Shown: positions 18,201 to 26,416 of the stretch, piece by piece
Numbering within the stretch: position 1 is the first letter of the stretch
Layout of the letters: the number at the start of each line of letters is the position of its first letter
Source: Maribacter luteus
GTDB lineage: Bacteria > Bacteroidota > Bacteroidia > Flavobacteriales > Flavobacteriaceae
Assembly (NCBI RefSeq): GCF_009674825.1
Contig: NZ_WKJH01000002.1
Span: 310,001-374,000, forward strand
Direction of reading: 5' to 3'
DNA length: 64,000 nt
Notes under the pieces: generated by a model
Told to the model about the DNA's origin: nothing
The model's database searches: none
Seen by the model: the letters and a program-made list of their open reading frames with translations, nothing else
Position numbers and translations under genes: made by a program

Positions 18201-18410
18201 CGAGAGTGTCGCATCCGCAGGTACTTTATCAAGTGTGAAGTTCCCGTCAAAATCCGTCGTTGTACCAATGGTCGTCCCAGATACAACCACAGAGGCACCT
18301 GGCAGTGGCATACCATCATCCTGGGAGGTCACCGTACCATTTATCCGTTCTTGGGCCAATAACCCCAAGGGAACAAATGTCATTAGTAATAAAAAGAGTT
18401 TTAGTTTCAT
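15258..18410 (-). CDS. SusC/RagA-family TonB-dependent outer-membrane transporter
   Basis: This 1050-residue protein imports oligosaccharides across the outer membrane with energy from TonB. It has a signal peptide (residues 1-19), a carboxypeptidase-D-like regulatory domain (about 20-105, INGTVTSQDDGMPLPGASV), the plug domain with LVIDGVPT-like (LYVIDGVPT) and GNGVIIVTTK motifs (about 110-230), and a long beta-barrel ending in LSLGLNVNF. It is paired with the SusD gene 12 bp downstream and preceded by GH32 with a 13-bp gap, so the operon is tightly packed. Confidence 0.95.
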   Translation of the reverse strand: MKLKLFLLLMTFVPLGLLAQERINGTVTSQDDGMPLPGASVVVSGTTIGTTTDFDGNFTLDKVPADATLSVSYVGFLKVEVQVNGQTSFNIVLQADAQLLDEIVLTGYTTERKADLTGAVTVVELGPVEGQSLSSGNAMQALQGRVPGLFVEKSGNPNGTSSRILIRGVTTLGNNDPLYVIDGVPTVRQEVFSGLNPSTIESVQVLKDASASSIYGSRAGNGVIIVTTKNSSKSGGDEKYRVTINSNISVQSEKKQRYDMLNSIQRGEALWRASVNDGADPTGGYGEIYNFDWNGDFNNPVLNSVTLQPYVGGDVSVPVGDTDWQNEAYETGYTFNNEVSISGGTDKSFHLINLGHLKNTGILKYTGYERFSGKLNSNFKLFNDKLKVGVNTVFTTSDETLGSTDIGSAPTPSLAISLAPTIPLFDSNGNYGGPLGAGYSDRNNPVLMQYLNRWDNTERTNIFGNVFAELQIIDNLTFRTSIGLDYNDFKSKDIEPTVSNGFVNRSNNRLILDTNKFTSVVFTNTLNYNLELGEHRLGVLVGAESIKNDFDSVTAIADGFAVETESYFVLDAATGAKTNTGSSSGSSLLSQFAKLNYAFADKYLASVTVRRDGSSRFGEDNRYGVFPAATIGWRISREDFFNDEGVVSDLKLRAGYGEVGNQSIGDLARFGLYESRYGPNQDQYVPDFFNQYYNVGTAYDLGGNNSGTLPSGFVSIQAANPSLKWETTKEFNYGIDFGLFQNAVVGTFDYFTRKTSDILITPPIASVIGEGQQRVLNGATTETKGWELSVAYSKAWESGFTLGVSTNFGAFKDEITFLPEEVRAGFPGTAENSILGHSQFSIFGYKTDGLFQSQDDIDSSPAQVGARPGGLKFQDLNGDNVIDSDDRDFIGNTLPDLEYGIRVDLAYRNFDFSVFGSGVAGRIGQDPYILWNNFTQGRENAGLGVLDAWTPTNTDSDIPSLSLAFNDLRTSDYLYRKNSYFKIRNLQLGYSLPEDLIGKLGGMTGLRIYFQGENLFWFTPKDYIGSDPERTTVDNIPVPTVLSLGLNVNF

Positions 18411-18423
18411 AATTGAGTTTTAT

Positions 18424-20049
18424 TTAGTTAATATTCAGTTCATTTACTTCTAAAAAATCAAGAACAAAGTCTTCGCTTGCCGACTCTATTGAAAGTGTCT
18501 CGAATGGCGCATTGGGAAAGAAAATCTCAGTCATTACCGTAGACCCTTCATCAAAAAACAATTCTATTGATGTCTTATCAAGGAGGATTGTCCCGGACAA
18601 CATTCCATTGTCGGAAAATCGTTTGGCTTTGCTGACCTTATTCGAAAACCTATCGGAAAACCCTGTTTTACCGGAGGTATCACGATCAATGAAAAAACTA
18701 TTATCCCCCCCATTGTATCCAAAGGATAATTCGTCTCCTTGTTTATTGGAAAGTTTAAAAGTGAAACTATCTTTCTTTACATCTGAAATACTGAAACTTA
18801 TTGCAGTTCGTGAGAGATTTACCTTTTCTGAATCAAGAAGTGCCGACAGCCCATTCACGGCAATTCTTTCTTTCTTATACTTTACACCTTTATAAGCGTC
18901 TAATTCATCAACCGGGTCAAATGCCAACCTATAGGTTTCCGCATCCTTGATCAATTTCACTTCCCTTGCCACGGTCATTGCACTGCGCCAAGTCTCTGTT
19001 GGGACTTCATTGGCATATTCCCAATTGGACATCCAGCCCATATAAAATTTTCCACCGTTCTTAGAGATGATGTTGGAAAAGGTGACCCCGGCATAATTGT
19101 CCTTTCCAAAATCTATCCAAAATTTCTGCCCTTTGTTCAGGACAGTTTCAAACCCCTTATCAATGGTGAATTTTCGACCATCAAAGTCACCAATAAAATA
19201 TTGCGTAGCACTACCTCCATTGGGACCACCAGGATTTACACTAACATAAAGCACCCATTTGGTTTCATTTGTACCCGCTACAGGCATCTGGAAAAGATCC
19301 GGACATTCCCAAACACCACCATGTGTTCCGAGATCCTTTTTCATATCCCCTCCAAAATCCGACATCAGTTCCCATTTTTTAAGATCCTTTGAACCATAAA
19401 ACATCACTTTGTCATGGGCAGCCAAAACCATAACCCATTTTTCATGTTCCTCGTCCCAGGATACCTTGGGGTCCCTGAAATCCCTAATTCCGGGATTTTC
19501 AATAACCGGATTCCCTTCATATTTTGTCCAAGTAAGCCCTTCATCCAAGGAATAGGCTATTGCCTGTGACTCGACATCGATCCCTTCAGCTTTTTCAATT
19601 TCCATATTATGATAAGTGAACATGGCGATTATCGGTACTTGGCCTTCTTTCCCAAAGCCCGAGGAATTTTGTAAATCAACTACCGCACTTCCAGAAAAAA
19701 TATATCCCATATCATCAGGGTATAATGCAATAGGCTGCTCTTTCCATTTTACCATATCGGTACTTACTGCATGACCCCAATGCATGGGCCCCCATTTATT
19801 ACCGTCTGGATAATGTTGAAAATACAAATGGTAATACCCATTGTAATGGAACATCCCATTGGGATCGTTCATCCATCCTACCTTAGGTGTAAAATGGTAA
19901 TTTGGGCGATACAGCTCTTCTTCGGCATCTAAAGGACTTTCTTGTTGTACAACAACACCCTTGTTTTCTTTTTCCCGATGTTCCTTGCATGCAAAAATCA
20001 TACACAGGCCGGCAATGGCAAGTACTAATTTTAATCTATGTTTTTTCAT
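18424..20049 (-). CDS. GH32 fructan hydrolase (levanase/inulinase/fructosidase type), lipoprotein
   Basis: This 541-residue glycoside hydrolase family 32 enzyme releases fructose from beta-fructans or sucrose-type linkages. All three catalytic motifs are intact: WMNDPNG (59-65) with nucleophile Asp62, FRDPK (191-195) with transition-state stabiliser Asp193, and WECPD with acid/base Glu248. A five-bladed propeller is followed by a C-terminal beta-sandwich (from about 390). A lipobox at Cys21 indicates membrane anchoring, facing the periplasm or outside. It is second in the operon, 38 bp after the MFS gene. Whether levan, inulin or short fructans are the substrate cannot be decided from sequence. 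Confidence 0.93.
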   Translation of the reverse strand: MKKHRLKLVLAIAGLCMIFACKEHREKENKGVVVQQESPLDAEEELYRPNYHFTPKVGWMNDPNGMFHYNGYYHLYFQHYPDGNKWGPMHWGHAVSTDMVKWKEQPIALYPDDMGYIFSGSAVVDLQNSSGFGKEGQVPIIAMFTYHNMEIEKAEGIDVESQAIAYSLDEGLTWTKYEGNPVIENPGIRDFRDPKVSWDEEHEKWVMVLAAHDKVMFYGSKDLKKWELMSDFGGDMKKDLGTHGGVWECPDLFQMPVAGTNETKWVLYVSVNPGGPNGGSATQYFIGDFDGRKFTIDKGFETVLNKGQKFWIDFGKDNYAGVTFSNIISKNGGKFYMGWMSNWEYANEVPTETWRSAMTVAREVKLIKDAETYRLAFDPVDELDAYKGVKYKKERIAVNGLSALLDSEKVNLSRTAISFSISDVKKDSFTFKLSNKQGDELSFGYNGGDNSFFIDRDTSGKTGFSDRFSNKVSKAKRFSDNGMLSGTILLDKTSIELFFDEGSTVMTEIFFPNAPFETLSIESASEDFVLDFLEVNELNIN

Positions 20050-20087
20050 ACTCTAAATAAATTGGGTTTAAATCTTACACATTTACA

Positions 20088-21440
20088 CTATTCAATCACA
20101 TTGCCTTTTTTAGTATTTGCACCTTCTGATTTACTTAAGGATTTGCTCAAAGCCTCCAAGGAAACCCCCTTTGTTTCTGGCATAACAAAGGCTACAAAGA
20201 GCAATTGCAAAAACATCATAAAGGCAAAAAAGGCAAATACGGTTCCTGCACCGATCGATGAGAACAACACAGGGATCAATGAGGGGATCACTGCCGCCAA
20301 TACCCAATGAACCGAGCTTCCGAAGGATTGACCGGAGCCTCTTAAGTGATTGGGGAAAATTTCGGAAATGAACACCCAGATTACAGTACCCTGCCCTACG
20401 GCATGTGCGGCAATGAAAAGGAACAGGAATATGGCTACGGACATTCCTTCCCAACCAAAGAAGAAAGCGCAAGACACCAAGGTGAGCGACACTATATATC
20501 CAAAAGAGCCTATATACATTAGTTGTTTGCGACCGAACCTATCAATTAGAAATATACCCACAAGGGTAAAAAGTAGGTTGGTGACACCTATTCCAATACT
20601 GCTCAATAAAGCCGTACTTTCTCCCAGACCGGCCTCTTCCAATATTCTAGGGGCGTAGTATAAAAAAGCATTTATACCAGATGCTTGATTAAAAAAGGCC
20701 ATACAAAAAGCAAGAATCAGTGCAAAACGGTATTTCTTCATGAAAATATTATCTCCCGGTGCCTTATTTTCGTTCTCCTGATTAATTTCCATCATCATTT
20801 CCTCCGCATTCTGATCAGGGTTTATCACATTAAGCACATTAAGAGCTTCTTCGGTTCGAAGCTTTGTCAAAAGCCAACGAGGGCTCTGTGGCACGGTGGT
20901 GACAAATAGTGTATAAATTACAGCAGGAATGGCCTCTACCCCAACCATCCATCGCCAAGCATTTTCCCCAATACCACTTAACAGGTAATTGGATAAAAAG
21001 GCCACCAATATTCCAAAAACGATATTGAATTGGTACAGACCTACTAGTTTCCCCCTATCCTTGGCGGGTGAAATTTCAGAAATATATGCGGGAGCGGCTA
21101 TTGTGGATGTCCCTACACCCAACCCTCCCAAAAACCTAAAGAAAGCAAAGGTTATAGGGTCATTTGCAAATGCAGAACCTAAAGCGGAAACGGTATATAA
21201 AACCCCGATCCAAAAAAGCGTTTTTTTTCTACCGAGCCTATTGGTTGGTATTCCCCCTAATAATGCACCTACTACCGTACCCCATAAAGCCATGGCCATA
21301 ACCACGGTTCCGTGGAACACATCTGAAGTTCCCCATAACATCTGTAATTTTTTGTCCGCTCCAGAAATCACTACGGTATCAAAACCAAATAAAAATCCTG
21401 CCAAAGCCGCAGTAATAGACCAAACCAATATCTTCCTCAT
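20088..21440 (-). CDS. MFS sugar transporter (sugar porter family), probable fructose importer
   Basis: This is a 450-residue inner-membrane proton symporter with twelve predicted helices. Sugar-porter signatures are present: GGIPTNRLGRKK after helix 2, PQSPRWLL before the central loop, IDRFGRKQ in the second half and VMPETKG at the end of helix 12. It is the first gene of the fructan operon after the 231-bp regulatory region. The natural substrate is the monosaccharide freed by GH32, which the PfkB kinase then traps. It resembles xylose, glucose and fructose porters, so the fructose assignment rests on context. Confidence 0.88.
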   Translation of the reverse strand: MRKILVWSITAALAGFLFGFDTVVISGADKKLQMLWGTSDVFHGTVVMAMALWGTVVGALLGGIPTNRLGRKKTLFWIGVLYTVSALGSAFANDPITFAFFRFLGGLGVGTSTIAAPAYISEISPAKDRGKLVGLYQFNIVFGILVAFLSNYLLSGIGENAWRWMVGVEAIPAVIYTLFVTTVPQSPRWLLTKLRTEEALNVLNVINPDQNAEEMMMEINQENENKAPGDNIFMKKYRFALILAFCMAFFNQASGINAFLYYAPRILEEAGLGESTALLSSIGIGVTNLLFTLVGIFLIDRFGRKQLMYIGSFGYIVSLTLVSCAFFFGWEGMSVAIFLFLFIAAHAVGQGTVIWVFISEIFPNHLRGSGQSFGSSVHWVLAAVIPSLIPVLFSSIGAGTVFAFFAFMMFLQLLFVAFVMPETKGVSLEALSKSLSKSEGANTKKGNVIE

Positions 21441-21671
21441 ATCACAATTATTAAATACGAAGACTATATTATTACAAATTATTTAAGAGTTATTTTACCA
21501 ATGTTACAGTTTATTATGATTTCGTTCACATTTCCACAAACAATATTAACCTACTGAATATCAGTATACTAACACAAACACCTTAACAAAGAAGAATTAA
21601 TAGGTTACACTTTTGTAACACGTAAGTTTAAAATTGATACATGATTTAAAGAGCGGAAAGATTAAAATGCC
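21441..21671 (-). promoter_or_regulatory. promoter/operator region of the fructan operon
   Basis: This 231-bp gap between the sensor gene and the first operon gene must hold the operon promoter. It contains a perfect inverted repeat GTTACA-N4-TGTAAC (21604-21619) and one more GTTACA at 21503-21508, which are candidate sites for the AraC-type domain of the hybrid regulator. I do not see a clean TAnnTTTG element near the MFS start. Confidence 0.35.
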
Positions 21672-24416
21672 CTAAAATGATTTTTTATAGGCCCCTGGAG
21701 TAACACCATATTTACTTTTAAAGGCGGTAGAAAAATAATTCGGGGAAGAAAAACCTGTACTATACCCTATTTCAGCAATGGATTTGTCGGTCGTTTCTAG
21801 CATAGATTTCGCATTTTCCAATCTAAAATTGGAAATGTAATCGCTAACACTGATACCCAACATAGCTTTGACCTTTCTGTACAATTGAACCCTGGAGATA
21901 TTCAGTGCATCGGCCAGGTTCTCAACTGAAAAACCTGCATTGTCCAAATTGTCCTTTATTTGTTTATTCAATTCGCGAACGAATAATTGTTCCGGGTTTC
22001 TAAAAGATTGCACCTGGTCTATTTTATGAATATTATTGGTATAATAATACCTTAATTTTTCCCGATTATAAAGGAGCGACTTAATAGATTGCGTTAAGAT
22101 CGAATAGTTAAACGGCTTGGTCAAATATAAATCGGCCCCACTTTGAAGCCCTTTTATAAAAGATTCCTTATTCCCCAAGGCGGTCAATATGATTACTGGA
22201 ATATGTGAGGTACGCAAATCGTTTTTTAATATTTCGCAAATCTCAAAACCATTCTTAACGGGAAGGTTCACATCACATAAAATAACATCGGGAACATGCT
22301 CGAACGCCAACTCGGTACCATCCGTTCCATCAGACAAAACGATATCATATTCGACACTAAGCTTGTTCTTAAGAAAGAAACTCAAGTCCCTATTATCCTC
22401 TATCAAAAGAATGCAATACCTCTCTTCCCCAGTATTGGTGTCCAATTTAATATGGGTATCATCCATTGTAATATCTTCCGAAAAATTGATCAAAGTCGAA
22501 TCGACTATCTCCGGGTCCACTACAATTTGATCTTCATTGAAATGGGTGTTCCCTTTAAACAAGGTAACAATGAATTCAGTTCCATTATGGGATTTTACCT
22601 CGATTTTCCCTAGATGAAGCTCAACAAACTGCTTACTTAAATGCAAACCTACCCCTGAACTGTTTTTCCTATTATTCGATCCCTTAAAAAAAGGGGTGAA
22701 TACATTTTTCAATTCATTTTCCGGTATTCCTATTCCGTTGTCCTTAAAATGGATGCTGATACTGCTTTCTTCAAAATTATCATGGATTTCAATATCTATT
22801 CTACCATTATCCGGTGTAAATTTAAAGGCATTGGACAATAGGTTAAAATAAACCTTATCCATTAAATTTCTATCGATAAACAAATCCAACTCCTCATTAT
22901 TGGAACTAATATTGAAATTAATGCCCCTCTTTTTCGCTTCTCCTTTGAATTCTTTATAAATATTATTGGAAAACTTATAAATATTGGTTTTTGAGGCCCT
23001 TACATTAAACTTTTGATCCTCGACTTTTCTGAAATCCAACAAACTATTGATCAACCGAAGAAGGCGATTTGAATTATTCTGAATCAGTTCAATTTCAAAG
23101 CCGGTTTTATTCCCCTTTTTTTTGTCCCATTCCCTTAACGACTCAATTGAACTCATAATTAATGTAATGGGAGTTTTGAACTCGTGGGATAGTCCAGTAA
23201 AAAAATTCATTTTTGCCTCATTACTTTCCTTGACCTCATTAGCGATCTTTTCGATTTGATTTCTTTGGACCGTGATTTTCCTATTGGTAATTTCTAACTG
23301 CCTATTTTTCCTGACAATAGCGATTTTTGAATATATACTATAAATGGCCAAGCTTAGAATAATCAAAGAAAAACCAAGAATAATCTTCAAGATATTACTT
23401 TGTGAGTAGTACAGTTGTTCTTGTCTTTTTATAGCTGATACCTGTGATTCAAGGAGTGTCTGATGTTCATTTATTTTATTCAATTGGTTTTGCATTATTT
23501 CAGCATTGAACCGATCTATTACAGTAGTATTAAGGATTATGTTCTTAGGCACATCCTCATTGTTCAATAGTCCCAAGGCCGTTTTTATGGCCTCATCGCC
23601 CCCGGTAGGATATAATATCGTAGCTGCAAGCATGCCGTCTTTGACTAATTGTATTCCACCATTTGGGCCATTTAATCCGTCAACCCCAATAATCTTGATA
23701 TTATTTTCTATACCTAAGTTTCTTGCGACCTCCCAAGCACCCTTTGCCATTCTGTCGTTATGGGCGAAAACATAGTCGACAGGTCCGGTACGTAATAACA
23801 TTTCCCGAAAACTTTCAGTAACGGATTCCTTCTCCCAATCACCTTCAATAGCTCCACAAAACTCAATATTGCCAAACTTATCAATTACCTGATGAAAACC
23901 AAGACTTCTTTCCTTGGCCGGGGAAGACCCTTTAAGTCCCTTTATCTCTATTACCCTTAAAGAATCACGAATATTGGAAACAATGATTTTAGCTGCATTG
24001 CGGCCAACCTCAATATTATCGGCACCAACATAAACGGTATATTTTTCGTTATCCGTTTTTCTATCGACCAATACCACAGGAATTCCGGAATTCATCGCTT
24101 CTTCCACGATAGGGGTAATAGGCTTTGATTGAATTGGGGAAACGATAATAATATCCACACTATCAGCAATGAACTTCCTTAACTGTGTTATCTGTCGCTG
24201 AACATCATAATTGGCATTTGATATGTCTAAAGTGATATTAGGATATAAGGATGCCCGTAATTGCATGGCATTATTCATAGATTGCCTCCATTCATCATCT
24301 ACCATCGCTTGGGAGAATCCAATACGTATCCCATCTTTTTCATTCCGTGAAGAACACGAGAAAAGAAGAAAAATCAGAAATAAAAATAAAATTGGGTTGA
24401 TTCTTTTGGGACTCAT
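21672..24416 (-). CDS. hybrid two-component system sensor/regulator with periplasmic sugar-binding domain
   Basis: This 914-residue one-protein signalling system has a signal or lipoprotein-like N-terminus (Cys21), a periplasmic LacI/RbsB-type sugar-binding domain (about 28-310), one transmembrane helix (about 341-362), a HisKA domain with phospho-His411 in GLSHEFKTP, an HATPase domain (DNGIGIP, GVGLHLSK), a receiver domain with Asp715 (ILCDVNLP), and an AraC-type helix-turn-helix domain at the C-terminus. Fructan loci of Bacteroides use this same architecture, where the sensor binds free fructose (BT1754). It is upstream of the operon in the same direction and probably activates it. Confidence 0.93.
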   Translation of the reverse strand: MSPKRINPILFLFLIFLLFSCSSRNEKDGIRIGFSQAMVDDEWRQSMNNAMQLRASLYPNITLDISNANYDVQRQITQLRKFIADSVDIIIVSPIQSKPITPIVEEAMNSGIPVVLVDRKTDNEKYTVYVGADNIEVGRNAAKIIVSNIRDSLRVIEIKGLKGSSPAKERSLGFHQVIDKFGNIEFCGAIEGDWEKESVTESFREMLLRTGPVDYVFAHNDRMAKGAWEVARNLGIENNIKIIGVDGLNGPNGGIQLVKDGMLAATILYPTGGDEAIKTALGLLNNEDVPKNIILNTTVIDRFNAEIMQNQLNKINEHQTLLESQVSAIKRQEQLYYSQSNILKIILGFSLIILSLAIYSIYSKIAIVRKNRQLEITNRKITVQRNQIEKIANEVKESNEAKMNFFTGLSHEFKTPITLIMSSIESLREWDKKKGNKTGFEIELIQNNSNRLLRLINSLLDFRKVEDQKFNVRASKTNIYKFSNNIYKEFKGEAKKRGINFNISSNNEELDLFIDRNLMDKVYFNLLSNAFKFTPDNGRIDIEIHDNFEESSISIHFKDNGIGIPENELKNVFTPFFKGSNNRKNSSGVGLHLSKQFVELHLGKIEVKSHNGTEFIVTLFKGNTHFNEDQIVVDPEIVDSTLINFSEDITMDDTHIKLDTNTGEERYCILLIEDNRDLSFFLKNKLSVEYDIVLSDGTDGTELAFEHVPDVILCDVNLPVKNGFEICEILKNDLRTSHIPVIILTALGNKESFIKGLQSGADLYLTKPFNYSILTQSIKSLLYNREKLRYYYTNNIHKIDQVQSFRNPEQLFVRELNKQIKDNLDNAGFSVENLADALNISRVQLYRKVKAMLGISVSDYISNFRLENAKSMLETTDKSIAEIGYSTGFSSPNYFSTAFKSKYGVTPGAYKKSF

Positions 24417-24566
24417 GAAAATTGAGTTTATCCTGTAAATTTAAAGAAATTGAGAATACCCTTAAAACCTTGAATACTTTAATTCTAATCGAATATGCAA
24501 TTGATTTACAAAGTACATACAACAAGCATCTAATAACCGATGCTACCCAAGTTTACCAAAAACAAA

Positions 24567-24592
24567 AAAGCCGACTCCTAAAAGTCGGCTTT
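24567..24592 (-). terminator. terminator of tRNA-Leu
   Basis: The stem AAAGCCGACT / AGTCGGCTTT lies just after the 3' end of the tRNA and is followed by T residues on the minus strand. The same hairpin is duplicated at the left end of the island. Confidence 0.8.
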
Positions 24593-24602
24593 TCTCTTGT
24601 TG

Positions 24603-24684
24603 TACGGGCGGAGAGACTCGAACTCTCACACCTCGCGGCACTAGATCCTAAGTCTAGCGTGTCTACCAATTCCACCACGCCCGC
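24603..24684 (-). tRNA. tRNA-Leu (anticodon UAG)
   Basis: This 82-nt class II tRNA has acceptor GCGGGCG paired with CGCCCGT (first pair G-U), D arm GTGGAATTGGTAGACAC, anticodon arm CTAGA-CTTAGGA-TCTAG with anticodon TAG and a normal U33, a long variable arm, and T arm GAGAG-TTCGAGT-CTCTC. CCA is not encoded. It is the intact tRNA at the right boundary of the island and is transcribed toward the island. Confidence 0.95.
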
Positions 24685-24720
24685 ATACTTGTTCCAATAA
24701 CCTATTTGATTATCGGGATG

Positions 24721-24728
24721 CAAATATA
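24721..24728 (-). promoter_or_regulatory. -7 element of the tRNA-Leu promoter
   Basis: On the minus strand the sequence reads TATATTTG, a perfect match to the Bacteroidota TAnnTTTG element, 36 bp before the tRNA 5' end. The equivalent position before the degenerate tRNA copy lacks it. Confidence 0.55.
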
Positions 24729-24776
24729 AAGCAAAATTTGAATTTACGATACTCTCTTTTTAAAAAGTTCTTTTTG

Positions 24777-24784
24777 TATTTTTG
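24777..24784 (+). promoter_or_regulatory. -7 promoter element before the M20 peptidase
   Basis: TATTTTTG matches the TAnnTTTG consensus. With the start ATG at 24807 it would give a leader of about 15-17 nt. Confidence 0.45.
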
Positions 24785-24806
24785 AATTTATATCCAAACA
24801 AGAAAC

Positions 24807-26201
24807 ATGCAAAGTAGCAAAGAGTACGTAGAACAACATAAAAATCGCTTTTTAAACGAGCTCATTGAGCTGCTAAAAATACCATCGGTCAGTGCGGATT
24901 CGGCCTTTTCGCAAGACGTGATCAATACGGCCGAAGTAGTGGAAAAAGCTTTGGTCAATGCCGGATGCGACCTTGTTGAGCTCTGCGAAACCGATGGCTA
25001 CCCCATTGTTTACGGAGAGAAAATCATAGATCCTTCGTTACCGACGGTCTTGGTCTATGGCCATTATGACGTACAACCACCCGACCCGGTAGAGCTTTGG
25101 GACTCACCTCCATTCGAACCTGTGATCAAAGAAACCGAAGAACACCCTGAGGGGGCTATCTTCGCAAGAGGTGCCAGTGATGACAAAGGTCAGATGTACA
25201 TGCATGTAAAGGCTTTGGAATTCATGGTCAAAACCGATCAATTGCCCTGTAACGTAAAATTCATGATCGAAGGGGAAGAAGAGGTCGGCAGCGTAAATAT
25301 TGCTACCTATGTCGCCAACAATAAAGAAAAACTTAAAAATGATGTGATCTTGATTTCCGATACCGGTATGATCAGCAAGGAATTTCCTTCCATTACCACC
25401 GGATTGCGGGGATTGAGCTATGTTGAAGTAGAGGTTACCGGACCCAATCGCGACCTGCATTCGGGATTATACGGCGGGGCTGTGGCGAACCCCATCAATA
25501 TCTTAACCAAAATGATCGCCTCATTACACGATGGGGACAACCATATTACCATTCCCGGATTTTATGACAAGGTAGAGGAGCTATCCTCCGAAGAAAGGGC
25601 CGAAATGGCCAAAGCCCCTTTTGACATCAATACCTATCAAAATGCATTGGAAATTGAAAGTGTATACGGAGAAAAAGGGTATACGACAAACGAACGTAAT
25701 TCCATAAGACCCACATTGGATGTCAATGGAATATGGGGCGGCTACACAGGTGAAGGTGCAAAGACCGTTATTCCCAGTAAGGCCTATGCCAAAATATCCA
25801 TGCGTTTGGTTCCCCACCAAGATTGGAAAGAAATTACCGAATTGTTCGTAAAACATTTTAACGAAATCGCACCTAAAGGGGCAAAAGTGAAAGTAACCCC
25901 CCATCATGGCGGACAAGGTTATGTTACCCCAATAGACACCATCGCATACCAAGCGGCTTCCAAAGCCTATGAAACCACTTTCGGGAAAACCCCTATTCCA
26001 CAACGTAGCGGAGGTAGTATTCCCATAGTTTCCCTTTTTGAAGAAGAACTGGGCAGCAAGACCATCTTAATGGGCTTCGGATTGGATAGTAATGCCATAC
26101 ACTCCCCCAACGAACATTACGGACTCTGGTACTATTATAAAGGCATAGAAACCATTCCCTATTTCTTTAAGTATTTCACTGAAATGATGGCCTCGAAATA
26201 A
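24807..26201 (+). CDS. M20-family metallopeptidase/dipeptidase
   Basis: This is a 464-residue cytoplasmic zinc peptidase of the M20 group close to carnosinase and cytosolic dipeptidases. Metal ligands and catalytic residues are visible: YGHYDVQ with His86, GASDDKGQ with Asp126, and EGEEEVGS with the Glu pair 158-159. The dimerisation (lid) domain is inserted at about 200-360, and the last ligand region is NAIHSPNEH. There is no signal peptide. It stands alone on the plus strand, just outside the island, and was probably the original neighbour of the tRNA-Leu gene. Confidence 0.9.
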   Translation: MQSSKEYVEQHKNRFLNELIELLKIPSVSADSAFSQDVINTAEVVEKALVNAGCDLVELCETDGYPIVYGEKIIDPSLPTVLVYGHYDVQPPDPVELWDSPPFEPVIKETEEHPEGAIFARGASDDKGQMYMHVKALEFMVKTDQLPCNVKFMIEGEEEVGSVNIATYVANNKEKLKNDVILISDTGMISKEFPSITTGLRGLSYVEVEVTGPNRDLHSGLYGGAVANPINILTKMIASLHDGDNHITIPGFYDKVEELSSEERAEMAKAPFDINTYQNALEIESVYGEKGYTTNERNSIRPTLDVNGIWGGYTGEGAKTVIPSKAYAKISMRLVPHQDWKEITELFVKHFNEIAPKGAKVKVTPHHGGQGYVTPIDTIAYQAASKAYETTFGKTPIPQRSGGSIPIVSLFEEELGSKTILMGFGLDSNAIHSPNEHYGLWYYYKGIETIPYFFKYFTEMMASK

Positions 26202-26266
26202 TTAGAATCGATACCCCATTTTTACGTTTCGGGGATAAAGTCCAACCCTTTGCCCTTTGTTTATTT

Positions 26267-26350
26267 GGGCGTTACCCAAGGGTCGGGCTATTCGCTACAA
26301 GTCTTCACTGTAAATACAGTTCAGAGCTTTCCGCTACTATCCCTAACGCA
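26267..26350. repeat. structured intergenic repeat-like element
   Basis: This stretch has nested symmetry. An outer pair GCGTTA (26269-26274) / TAACGC (26344-26349) encloses two hairpins, ACCC-AA-GGGT (26274-26283) and ACTGTA-AA-TACAGT (26307-26320). Between them GGGCTATTCGCT and TTCCGCTACTATCCC look like related halves. From memory, similar GGGCGTT...CTATCCCTAACGC elements recur between genes in flavobacterial genomes. There is no coding potential. Confidence 0.5.
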
Positions 26351-26416
26351 AAACCTTGTTTTTAATGTAGATTCTTGCCGTTATAATGCCTGTCTCTACG
26401 ATTTGGTTTTTAAACC

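Larger units (their letters stand above)
6642..24653. mobile_element. genomic island inserted at tRNA-Leu(UAG)
   Basis: The segment is bounded by a perfect 90-bp direct repeat (6642-6731 and 24564-24653). The right copy is the 3' half of an intact tRNA-Leu gene plus its terminator. The left copy is an isolated fragment that ends abruptly in the anticodon loop. This is the arrangement expected when a tyrosine-recombinase element integrates into the 3' part of a tRNA gene and leaves the tRNA intact on one side. The cargo is catabolic: sulfatase, GH97, a broken symporter gene and a fructan utilisation locus. No integrase is recognisable, so the element is now fixed, or it arose by recombination between tRNA copies. 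Confidence 0.7.
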
